Positions 6,876 to 12,766 of a stretch of DNA of 12,766 nt are shown piece after piece. The stretch comes from Candidatus Sumerlaeota bacterium (GTDB lineage: Bacteria > Sumerlaeota > T1SED10-198M), in assembly GCA_003554345.1 (NCBI GenBank), contig PWGE01000085.1:1-12766 (forward strand), read 5' to 3'. The notes below the pieces were generated by a model. That model was not told where the DNA came from, did not search any database, and saw only the letters and a list, made by a program, of their open reading frames with translations. The translations under genes were made by a program, and so were the position numbers. The number at the start of each line of letters is the position of its first letter. The first letter of the stretch is position 1.

Positions 6876-7986
6876 TATCTTGAAACTGTTTCCTGATTTA
6901 CCTTATAGTGAGGCTCTGATATGCTTTTTGTCTTTTGTTACGGTCAGAGCAGTACTCAGTTTTATGACAGCATTGTTATTTGGCTTGCTGATAAGCCCCC
7001 TGGTGATCCGTTATTTGAACAAACATAAAATGGGTCAGGTCATAAAAAAGATGTCCACTCAGAAAGAACATGATCTGAGCACAATGCACAAGACGAAAAT
7101 CGGTACCCCTACGATGGGGGGAATTATTATTTTTCTGGCCACTCTTTTACCGGTAATGATTTTTAACTCATGGAATCTACCCGCTGTTTATATTCTATTG
7201 CTGGTTATGATCGGGTCTTTTCTGCTGGGATTGATTGATGATATGGTGAAAATGAAAATTAAACCGGGCTGGGGACTGACCAAAAAGGTGAAGATGCTCA
7301 GTCAGTTGACCATTGCTGCCCTTGCAGCATTCCTGGTGTATAATATTCCACTTAATGAGTATCACCATATGAGCACCACTGTGCCTGCAATAAAGCATAC
7401 CTACCTTTTCTTTGGTTCTGCCCTGTTATATATGATATGGATTGTTTTTATCATTATTGGTAGTACCAATGCTGTGAATCTGACTGACGGATTGGATGGC
7501 CTGGCAATTGGGGTGTGTATTACTATTCAGATAGGACTTATTGTCCTGGCATATATTGTGGGTAGGGCTGATTGGAGTGAATATCTTTTTCTGGTTCATA
7601 TTCCTCAGGGTAATGAAATTTTCATTTTTCTTTCAGCCATGCTTGGAGCCAGTATAGCTTTCTTGTGGTATAATTCCCATCCTGCTGAAATATTCATGGG
7701 AGACAGCGGGTCACTTATGCTGGGAGCGGTTATGGGAACCAGTGCTGTTCTACTGCGACAGGAATTGATGTTCGCAATTTTTTGTGGCTTATTGATTGTG
7801 GAAACCCTCTCTGTTCTCCTGCAGGTCTCTTCTTTTCGTTTTCGGGGGAAAAGGGTGTTTAAAATGGCGCCTATTCATCATCATTTTGAACGTCTTTCCT
7901 GGCCGGAAAATAAAATCGTGGTGCGCTTCTGGATAGTTTCCTTTATATTTACCATCATAGGCCTGGGAACATTAAAAATACGTTAA
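6865..7986 (+). CDS. mraY: Phospho-N-acetylmuramoyl-pentapeptide-transferase MraY
   Basis: MraY is the integral membrane enzyme that transfers phospho-MurNAc-pentapeptide to undecaprenyl phosphate, giving lipid I. The 373-residue product is strongly hydrophobic with about ten membrane segments. Family landmarks are TKIGTPTMGGI (77-87), LIDDMVK (123-129, with the paired aspartates of the active site), NLTDGLDGLA (205-214), HPAEIFMGDSGSLMLG (272-287) and MAPIHHHFE (334-342). The length and the N-terminal SFVTVRAVLSFMTAL (23-37) match the longer Gram-negative form (E. coli 360 residues) rather than the shorter Firmicutes form. The start lies inside the end of murF in another frame. Only a weak purine run, AAGAG at 6849-6853, precedes it, so coupling to murF is likely. 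murD begins 10 bases after its stop. Confidence 0.96.
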   Translation: MIIDILKLFPDLPYSEALICFLSFVTVRAVLSFMTALLFGLLISPLVIRYLNKHKMGQVIKKMSTQKEHDLSTMHKTKIGTPTMGGIIIFLATLLPVMIFNSWNLPAVYILLLVMIGSFLLGLIDDMVKMKIKPGWGLTKKVKMLSQLTIAALAAFLVYNIPLNEYHHMSTTVPAIKHTYLFFGSALLYMIWIVFIIIGSTNAVNLTDGLDGLAIGVCITIQIGLIVLAYIVGRADWSEYLFLVHIPQGNEIFIFLSAMLGASIAFLWYNSHPAEIFMGDSGSLMLGAVMGTSAVLLRQELMFAIFCGLLIVETLSVLLQVSSFRFRGKRVFKMAPIHHHFERLSWPENKIVVRFWIVSFIFTIIGLGTLKIR

Positions 7987-7992
7987 AAGGTG
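7986..7992 (+). promoter_or_regulatory. Ribosome-binding site of murD
   Basis: AAAGGTG begins on the last base of the mraY stop and lies four bases before the murD ATG at 7997, supporting that start. Confidence 0.55.
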
Positions 7993-7996
7993 CAAT

Positions 7997-9364
7997 ATGA
8001 TCAGGATAGACTCTAAAACACAGGCGTTGGTTTATGGGCTTGGGAAAAGTGGTTCAGCAGCAGTGAATTACCTTCTCAAGTTACGGGCAAATGTTACTAT
8101 TACAGACGATAAACCATTTTATGAGTTGCGCTATACGCTGGAACCTTACCTGGAAGCAGGGGTACAGTTTAAACATCCTGAAGAGATAGGGTTTTCTGTC
8201 TGTAAATTCGACCTCATTATACTCAGTCCAGGTGTATCTTCTGATAAACCTTTTTTGAAATTAGCCCGGGCCTGTCATATTCCACTTATGAGTGATATTG
8301 AATTGGCTTATGAACAGATGAAGGTTAGTTGGACGGCGGTAACCGGTACCAATGGAAAAACCACTACCACCTCTCTTATTGGAGATTTATATAGAAGTCG
8401 TTTTTCCCGGGTGATAGTGGCCGGGAATATTGGTCATCCTATTTGTGATTATATTCAGCGTCTTTCTCCTTCCCAGGAAACAGTAGTTGAGGTGAGTAGC
8501 TATCAATTAGAACACATCCGAAAATTCAAACCTTCTATAGCGATTGTTTTAAATGTCTCCAATGACCATCTTGAGAGACATAAAAGCATGGATAAATATA
8601 TTGCCGCTAAGAGAAAAATTGCAGAAAATCAGGATGAGGAAGACATCCTTATTCTTAATTATGATGACCCTGTTGCCCGACGTTTTTCCCTGGAGGTAAG
8701 CTCCTCTGTCTTATATTATTCTACCAGTACTATTTTACTGGCCGGAGCCTTTGTTAAAGACCGTTCGATAGTAGTGCGTTATAATGGGGATGAAATAAGA
8801 ATTTGTTCTGTATCTGACGTCGATTTGCCGGGTGAACATAATCTGGGAAATGTTATGGCTGCAGTATTGGCGGCTATTGTTAAAGAGGTGCCTATCGAAG
8901 AGATCAGAGCAAAAATAAAAACTTTTCGTCCTCCTCCCCACCGCCTGGAATATGTGGGAAAAAGCAAGAATATTCGTATCTATAATGATTCCAAAGCCAC
9001 TAATATGGATGCCCTGGCCAGGGCTCTGAACTCTTTTGATGAGCCCATTGTTTTGATTGCCGGTGGCAGGGATAAAGGAGGTCCTCTTGATGAGGTGATG
9101 GCGCTGATCCAGAAAAAGGTGAGAAGTGTGGTGTTGTTTGGCAAAGATGTATCACGGTTTCAAGGGGCTATCCGGGATGTTCCTGTAGCAAGTTACTCTA
9201 CTTTGAATGAGGCGGTTCAACATGCCTGGCAGAATGTTAAATCCGGTGATGTTCTTCTGTTTTCACCCGGTGGAAGTAGTTTTGACCTCTACGCAGATTT
9301 TGAACAGCGGGGTGAAGATTTTAAGAGTATTATTACAGAGGTGGCAGGCGATTTAATACAATGA
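7997..9364 (+). CDS. murD: UDP-N-acetylmuramoylalanine--D-glutamate ligase MurD
   Basis: MurD adds D-glutamate to UDP-MurNAc-L-alanine using ATP, in the cytoplasm. The 455-residue protein opens with a Rossmann-like UDP-binding domain (LVYGLGKSGSAAVNYL, 11-26; ILSPGV, 75-80). The ATPase domain follows, with P-loop GTNGKTTT (117-124), AGNIG (142-146), EVSSYQLEHI (165-174) and NVSNDHLERHKSMDKYIAAK (186-205; Lys205 is in the place of the carbamylated lysine). The C-terminal domain has HRLE (315-318), YNDSKATN (329-336), GGRDKGG (356-362) and SPGGSSFDLYADFEQRGEDF (423-442). That last motif usually reads SPACASFDQF in proteobacterial enzymes; the glycine form is a variant. The P-loop DNA shares 17 identical bases with murE. 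The length matches the family (E. coli 438). It overlaps ftsW by four bases. Confidence 0.96.
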   Translation: MIRIDSKTQALVYGLGKSGSAAVNYLLKLRANVTITDDKPFYELRYTLEPYLEAGVQFKHPEEIGFSVCKFDLIILSPGVSSDKPFLKLARACHIPLMSDIELAYEQMKVSWTAVTGTNGKTTTTSLIGDLYRSRFSRVIVAGNIGHPICDYIQRLSPSQETVVEVSSYQLEHIRKFKPSIAIVLNVSNDHLERHKSMDKYIAAKRKIAENQDEEDILILNYDDPVARRFSLEVSSSVLYYSTSTILLAGAFVKDRSIVVRYNGDEIRICSVSDVDLPGEHNLGNVMAAVLAAIVKEVPIEEIRAKIKTFRPPPHRLEYVGKSKNIRIYNDSKATNMDALARALNSFDEPIVLIAGGRDKGGPLDEVMALIQKKVRSVVLFGKDVSRFQGAIRDVPVASYSTLNEAVQHAWQNVKSGDVLLFSPGGSSFDLYADFEQRGEDFKSIITEVAGDLIQ

Positions 9365-10491
9365 AAAAAGAAAGCCTTCAAAACCTTTTTATTACCATTT
9401 TTATTATGCTTAATGTGGTGGGGATTTTTTATAATGGTAGTATTTTTATCATGAAAAGTGGACAGTTTGAACGGGCCTTATGGCGGATGGTTTATTCTGT
9501 TATTGCCCTTTTATGCTATATAATATTTACTAATATCTCTCTGAAAACATTCTTTCGAAGAGCTCCTCTTTTTTTCCTGTTTTCCCTGGTTCTGATGTCT
9601 ATGGTTTTTATTCCTGGTTTCGGAGTCACCCGAATGGGTGCCACTCGCTGGTTAAGTATTCCGCCATTGTCATGGGCTGGTATTTTAATACAACCTGCTG
9701 AAATTGCTAAATTGTCTTTTGTATTGTTTCTGAGCTGTATTCTCGGGCGCTATTTTGAAGTTTCCAGTAAGGAAGAAGATTCCTGGTTTTGCAATTTTTT
9801 TTATAATAAGTTGCATTGGTCCCGTTTTGCCGTTGCCGGCTTTTTTGCTTTTATACTTTTTTTTCTGACAGTCTTTCAGAAAGACCTTACTATGATAATT
9901 TTCTATATTCTTTTGTTTATTGCCTTTGCCTGGATTGCCGGCATGAAGTTTTATAAAATTCTTTTTGTAACAGTACTTATTGGAAGTCTGATGGGATTTT
10001 TTGTTCTTAATGATAGTAATAGAAAAGCCCGGATGACAGCTTTCCTTGAGGTAGAAGCCCATCGTCATGGAGCGGGATATCAACTGTATCATTCGCTTAT
10101 CAGTGTTGGCTCTGGTGGTTTGACGGGAAAGGGAGTGAATCAAGGCGACCATCTCTTCTGGCTCAGTGAGGTTGAAAATGATTTTATTCTGGCTAATATT
10201 GCTGAAGAAACAGGTTTTATCGGGGTATCCCTTATAACTTTGCTCTATGTGCTGTTCTTTGTTGCCGGAATGTATACAGTATTTAAACTGAGAAATTTCT
10301 CGTATCAGCTTCTGGCATTTGGTCTGGTGGCAGTGTTTACGCTGCAGGCTATAATACATTATTTTGTAGTGCTGGGTCTTATGCCAACAACCGGCATTCC
10401 CTTACCAATTATCAGCTATGGAGGTACTTCTCTTGCCGTTTTTGGGTGCCTTTTTGGCATTATGCATCGACTGAGTGGGGAGATACCATGA
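9361..10491 (+). CDS. ftsW: Septal peptidoglycan glycosyltransferase FtsW (SEDS family)
   Basis: FtsW is the SEDS-family polymerase that builds glycan strands from lipid II at the septum with FtsI. The 376-residue product is a polytopic membrane protein with the family landmarks GATRWLSI (93-100), PAEIAKLSFVLFLS (112-125), YQLYHSLISVGSGGLTGKG (240-258), VENDFILANIAEETGFIGV (271-289; Asp274 fits the putative catalytic aspartate) and PTTGIPLPIISYGGTSL (342-358). QKDLTM at 173-178 stands where QPDxGT is typical. The P-x-TGIPLP form resembles RodA as much as proteobacterial FtsW (PTKG), so motifs alone do not separate the two. Its place between murD and murG makes FtsW the better call. The start shares ATGA with the murD stop, and GAGGTGG at 9338-9344 is too distant to be a convincing ribosome-binding site. 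The end overlaps murG the same way. Confidence 0.9.
   Translation: MKKESLQNLFITIFIMLNVVGIFYNGSIFIMKSGQFERALWRMVYSVIALLCYIIFTNISLKTFFRRAPLFFLFSLVLMSMVFIPGFGVTRMGATRWLSIPPLSWAGILIQPAEIAKLSFVLFLSCILGRYFEVSSKEEDSWFCNFFYNKLHWSRFAVAGFFAFILFFLTVFQKDLTMIIFYILLFIAFAWIAGMKFYKILFVTVLIGSLMGFFVLNDSNRKARMTAFLEVEAHRHGAGYQLYHSLISVGSGGLTGKGVNQGDHLFWLSEVENDFILANIAEETGFIGVSLITLLYVLFFVAGMYTVFKLRNFSYQLLAFGLVAVFTLQAIIHYFVVLGLMPTTGIPLPIISYGGTSLAVFGCLFGIMHRLSGEIP
10477..10482 (+). promoter_or_regulatory. Ribosome-binding site that decides the murG start
   Basis: GGGGAG lies five bases before ATG 10488 and favours that start over the longer frame that opens at 10446. Confidence 0.6.
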
Positions 10492-11510
10492 GAATAATGC
10501 TGGTGGCTGGTGGTACCGGTGGGCATTTCTTTCCGGCTTTGAGTCTTGTGCCTTTTTTAAAGAAAAAGAGGAATGATTTGCACTTGTTGTTTGTTCTGGG
10601 CAAGAAAAGAATTGAAAATCGTTTTGTGACTCAAATTCCTCCAGATGTACAGGTCTTCCGTTTGTATGGTTCTTACTGGAACTGGAAAAGTCCGGCGCGG
10701 TGGGGGGCAATTGTTCTGAACGCTGTCCAGTCTCTGTTCTTGATGATCAGGTATAGACCGCGTACTGTTATTTTGTTTGGCGGGTATCTTTCTTTTTTTC
10801 CGGGATTATGGGGAAAGCTCTTGGGGGCTCGTATCATTGTTCACGAACAAAATGTGGTCCCGGGGAAAGTGAATGCGTTATTAGCCCGCTGGGCAGATGA
10901 GATATGGGCATCATTCAAAGAATCAGAAAAATACTTTTCTTCTCGCCGGGCAGTCTTCAAACATGCCGGCTTGCCAATTCGCTCTTTTTCTTCTGAGGAA
11001 AAAAAAGATACTCTCTTCTGTCCTCCTCAAAAGAAATCGGTGTTATTTATGGGGGGAAGCCAGGGCGCAGTCTTTATTAACAGGATTTTTAATGATTTGA
11101 TAGGTGATAAGAAATGGACATCTTCTTATTACTCGGTGTTGGTTGGAGGATTGAAACAGCAAGATGACACAGGGGAGCACTATAAGGTGCTCTCTTTTTG
11201 TGAAAATATTTTGCATCTTTACAGGCAGGTCGATATAGTGGTGGCTCGTGCAGGAGCCTCTACTATTGCCGAGCTCCTTCAATTGCGGGTGAAGGCCATC
11301 CTCATTCCTTATCCCTATGCTTATCGTAACCATCAATGGTATAATGCCCGTGTTGCACAGGCCCTCTCCGGGGGGAATATTATTACCCTTCCCCAAAAGG
11401 ACTATTCTCATGGTGCCTTTACTAAAATAGTAGTCAACCTGTTGGATACGTGTAATCCCTGGAAGGAAACAATTACTTTTCAGGAAAATGTCTGGAAAGA
11501 AGGAGTCTGA
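10488..11510 (+). CDS. murG: Lipid II synthase MurG (UDP-GlcNAc:lipid I GlcNAc transferase)
   Basis: MurG is a GT-B fold glycosyltransferase on the inner face of the membrane that adds GlcNAc to lipid I, giving lipid II. The 340-residue product starts with the glycine-rich loop VAGGTGGHFFPAL (6-18). ILFGGYLSFFP (95-105) and VHEQNVVPGKVN (118-129) follow, the latter a MurG hallmark. The C-terminal donor-binding half has GLPIR (161-165, commonly GNPIR), FMGGSQGA (187-194), ARAGASTIAELL (253-264) and IPYPYAYRNHQWYNA (273-287). E. coli MurG has 355 residues, so it is complete. The frame extends upstream to 10446, but ATG 10488 shares ATGA with the ftsW stop, has GGGGAG just before it and places the glycine loop at the usual distance from the N-terminus. 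murC begins three bases after its stop. Confidence 0.96.
   Translation: MRIMLVAGGTGGHFFPALSLVPFLKKKRNDLHLLFVLGKKRIENRFVTQIPPDVQVFRLYGSYWNWKSPARWGAIVLNAVQSLFLMIRYRPRTVILFGGYLSFFPGLWGKLLGARIIVHEQNVVPGKVNALLARWADEIWASFKESEKYFSSRRAVFKHAGLPIRSFSSEEKKDTLFCPPQKKSVLFMGGSQGAVFINRIFNDLIGDKKWTSSYYSVLVGGLKQQDDTGEHYKVLSFCENILHLYRQVDIVVARAGASTIAELLQLRVKAILIPYPYAYRNHQWYNARVAQALSGGNIITLPQKDYSHGAFTKIVVNLLDTCNPWKETITFQENVWKEGV
11500..11505 (+). promoter_or_regulatory. Ribosome-binding site of murC
   Basis: AAGGAG lies within the last codons of murG, eight bases before the murC ATG at 11514. It is among the best Shine-Dalgarno matches in the window. Confidence 0.7.
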
Positions 11511-11513
11511 AAG

Positions 11514-12766
11514 ATGAGGCAGTTGAAGAAGGAGCAACCGATTCACTTCATTGGAATAGGAGGAGCAGGGATGAGTGGATTGGCTCGAGTCCTGCTCAGC
11601 AGAGGCTTTTCTGTTACCGGTTCTGATATGAAAGGAAACTTCTGGACCAGGAAGCTCAGCAGTATGGGGGCTGATATCTTTCTTGACCATAAAAGGTCTC
11701 ATCTCTCTTCTTCCTGTCAGTGTGTGGTTATTTCAACCGCCATAAAAAAAGATAATCCTGAATTGCTTGAGGCTCGGAAACTGGGTGTTCCTGTCTGGCA
11801 TCGCTCCGAAATGCTGAATCTGCTGGTACAGGATAGACGACTCTTTACAGTGGCCGGAACCCATGGGAAAACTACCACTTCTTCAATGCTCACTACGGTG
11901 TTTGAACGAAACAATCTGGATCCTGTTGTCTTTATTGGTGCTGAGTTTGATGAAATTCAGGGAAATGCCAAGGATGGGCAGGGAGAATATGCTGTTATTG
12001 AAGCCGATGAAAGCGATGGTACTTTCCTCAATTATTATCCCTTTGCCTCTATAATTACTAATGTTGACAGGGATCATATGGAATTTTACGGGAGCTACCA
12101 GAAAATTCTGGATTACTTCAGTCGCTATATTAAACAACATGATGAGAAGGGAATGATTATTCTCTGTGGAGATGACCCGGGGATAGATAAGGTCCTGGAA
12201 GGAATTTCGAATCCCCATCCTTCGTTTTATTCATATGGAGTGGAGGATCACAATGACTTTATTATTCGTCATATAAATATGGAACATCAGCCTGTTACAT
12301 ATGAGCTCTACCATCAAAATGAGTATCTGGCTTCCATTCCGTTACTTGTGCCGGGTATGCATAATATTTATAATTCGGCGGCGGTTTTTGCTCTTTGCTG
12401 GTTAAATGGAAAGTTAAAAGCTGAAGATATTGTGAATTCTTTGAGCTGTTTTCGCGGTGCGCAACGTCGCTTTCAGATAAAAGGGGAAATGAATAATATT
12501 GTGATTATCGATGACTATGGACACCATCCACGTGAAATTCAGTCAACGATCCAGTCTGCTATCCAGTTCAATCGGTCACGTGGTGGCAGATTATTTGTTG
12601 TGTTCCAACCTCATCGCTTTTCCCGGACTCAATATTTTATGGAGGAATTTGCCGCTGTTTTTGAAGGAGTGGATAGTTTGTACCTGATGGATGTCTATGG
12701 GGCTGGAGAGGCATCAATAGCTGGTGTCAACAGCCAGGTCCTTTTTGAGAAAATAAAGAACAATGA
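11514..12766 (+). CDS. murC: UDP-N-acetylmuramate--L-alanine ligase MurC, 3' end outside window
   Basis: MurC starts the stem peptide by joining L-alanine to UDP-MurNAc with ATP. The frame stays open from ATG 11514 to the last base, giving 417 codons plus two bases of the next. Visible blocks are HFIGIGGAGMSGLA (11-24, nucleotide-fold glycine loop), the P-loop GTHGKTTTSS (115-124), EADESDGTFL (163-172), TNVDRDHMEFYG (182-193), PGMHNIYNSAAVFAL (280-294), FRGAQRRFQIKG (313-324), DDYGHHPREI (333-342), FQPHRFSRTQ (364-373) and DVYGAGE (393-399). The histidine in GTHGKTT separates it from MurD and MurE, which have GTNGKTT. Family members usually have about 450-490 residues, so roughly 40-70 are missing at the window edge. 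Nothing suggests a broken gene. A murC-murB or murC-ddl fusion cannot be excluded because the end is not seen. Confidence 0.95.
   Translation, partial: MRQLKKEQPIHFIGIGGAGMSGLARVLLSRGFSVTGSDMKGNFWTRKLSSMGADIFLDHKRSHLSSSCQCVVISTAIKKDNPELLEARKLGVPVWHRSEMLNLLVQDRRLFTVAGTHGKTTTSSMLTTVFERNNLDPVVFIGAEFDEIQGNAKDGQGEYAVIEADESDGTFLNYYPFASIITNVDRDHMEFYGSYQKILDYFSRYIKQHDEKGMIILCGDDPGIDKVLEGISNPHPSFYSYGVEDHNDFIIRHINMEHQPVTYELYHQNEYLASIPLLVPGMHNIYNSAAVFALCWLNGKLKAEDIVNSLSCFRGAQRRFQIKGEMNNIVIIDDYGHHPREIQSTIQSAIQFNRSRGGRLFVVFQPHRFSRTQYFMEEFAAVFEGVDSLYLMDVYGAGEASIAGVNSQVLFEKIKNN

Noticed and set aside
9685-10359. Reverse-strand open frame of 224 codons opposite ftsW
   Set aside because: It mirrors the U-rich codons of a membrane protein, giving a Lys/Asn-rich peptide with no recognisable motif.
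10446-10487. Longer murG starting at 10446
   Set aside because: It would add 14 residues overlapping ftsW and displace the glycine loop from its usual place; ATG 10488 has a ribosome-binding site and ATGA overlap.
11043-11702. Reverse-strand open frame of 219 codons across the murG-murC junction
   Set aside because: Both genes beneath it are intact with normal motifs; no ribosome-binding site or family supports it.
1-12766. Phage, transposon, defence system or other accessory island
   Set aside because: Every gene-length stretch is explained by standard dcw genes on one strand, with no inverted repeats, transposase, integrase, tRNA or direct-repeat array.

Overview
The window is one uninterrupted division and cell wall (dcw) cluster. 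It holds eleven recognisable genes, all on the + strand and packed almost without gaps: mraZ, rsmH (mraW), ftsL, ftsI, murE, murF, mraY, murD, ftsW, murG and the first 417 codons of murC. From what is known of E. coli, the gene order is the same as in its mra/dcw cluster. The window opens 38 bases upstream of mraZ and closes inside murC, so the usual downstream members (murB, ddl, ftsQ, ftsA, ftsZ) would lie outside it if present.

Organism: a bacterium with a peptidoglycan wall, moderately AT-rich by eye (GC not computed). The gene order, a MraY with an N-terminal 'SFVTVRAVLSFMTAL' region and a C-terminal 'MAPIHHHFE', and a MurE with DNPR (the usual meso-diaminopimelate signature) all point to a diderm, Gram-negative type of wall. 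The proteins do not look like a close relative of E. coli or Bacillus. Several motifs differ from textbook forms (FtsI SILK and a basic stretch where a PGE motif usually sits, FtsW QKD and PTTGIPLP, MurF without the GxHN motif). I cannot name the phylum from sequence alone.

Layout: 1-38 leader with a ribosome-binding site and a possible -10 element; 39-566 mraZ; 567-701 the only sizeable gap, which carries a possible 48-codon ORF ending on the rsmH start (TGATG); 702-1676 rsmH; 1673-2005 ftsL; 2030-3946 ftsI; 3946-5445 murE; 5442-6875 murF; 6865-7986 mraY; 7997-9364 murD; 9361-10491 ftsW; 10488-11510 murG; 11514-12766 murC (cut by the window edge). Six junctions overlap (ATGA at rsmH/ftsL, murE/murF, murD/ftsW and ftsW/murG; TAATG at ftsI/murE; 11 bases at murF/mraY). 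This suggests one polycistronic mRNA with coupled translation. No internal terminator, tRNA, mobile element or CRISPR array is visible.

How the genes work together: MurC, MurD, MurE and MurF add the stem peptide to UDP-MurNAc in the cytoplasm. MraY moves the product onto undecaprenyl phosphate (lipid I) and MurG adds GlcNAc (lipid II). FtsW polymerises lipid II and FtsI cross-links the strands at the septum, with FtsL as part of the complex that activates the pair. MraZ is the cluster's transcription regulator and RsmH methylates 16S rRNA. I see no novel system here. The findings are modest: one unannotated small ORF and several motif departures within standard proteins.
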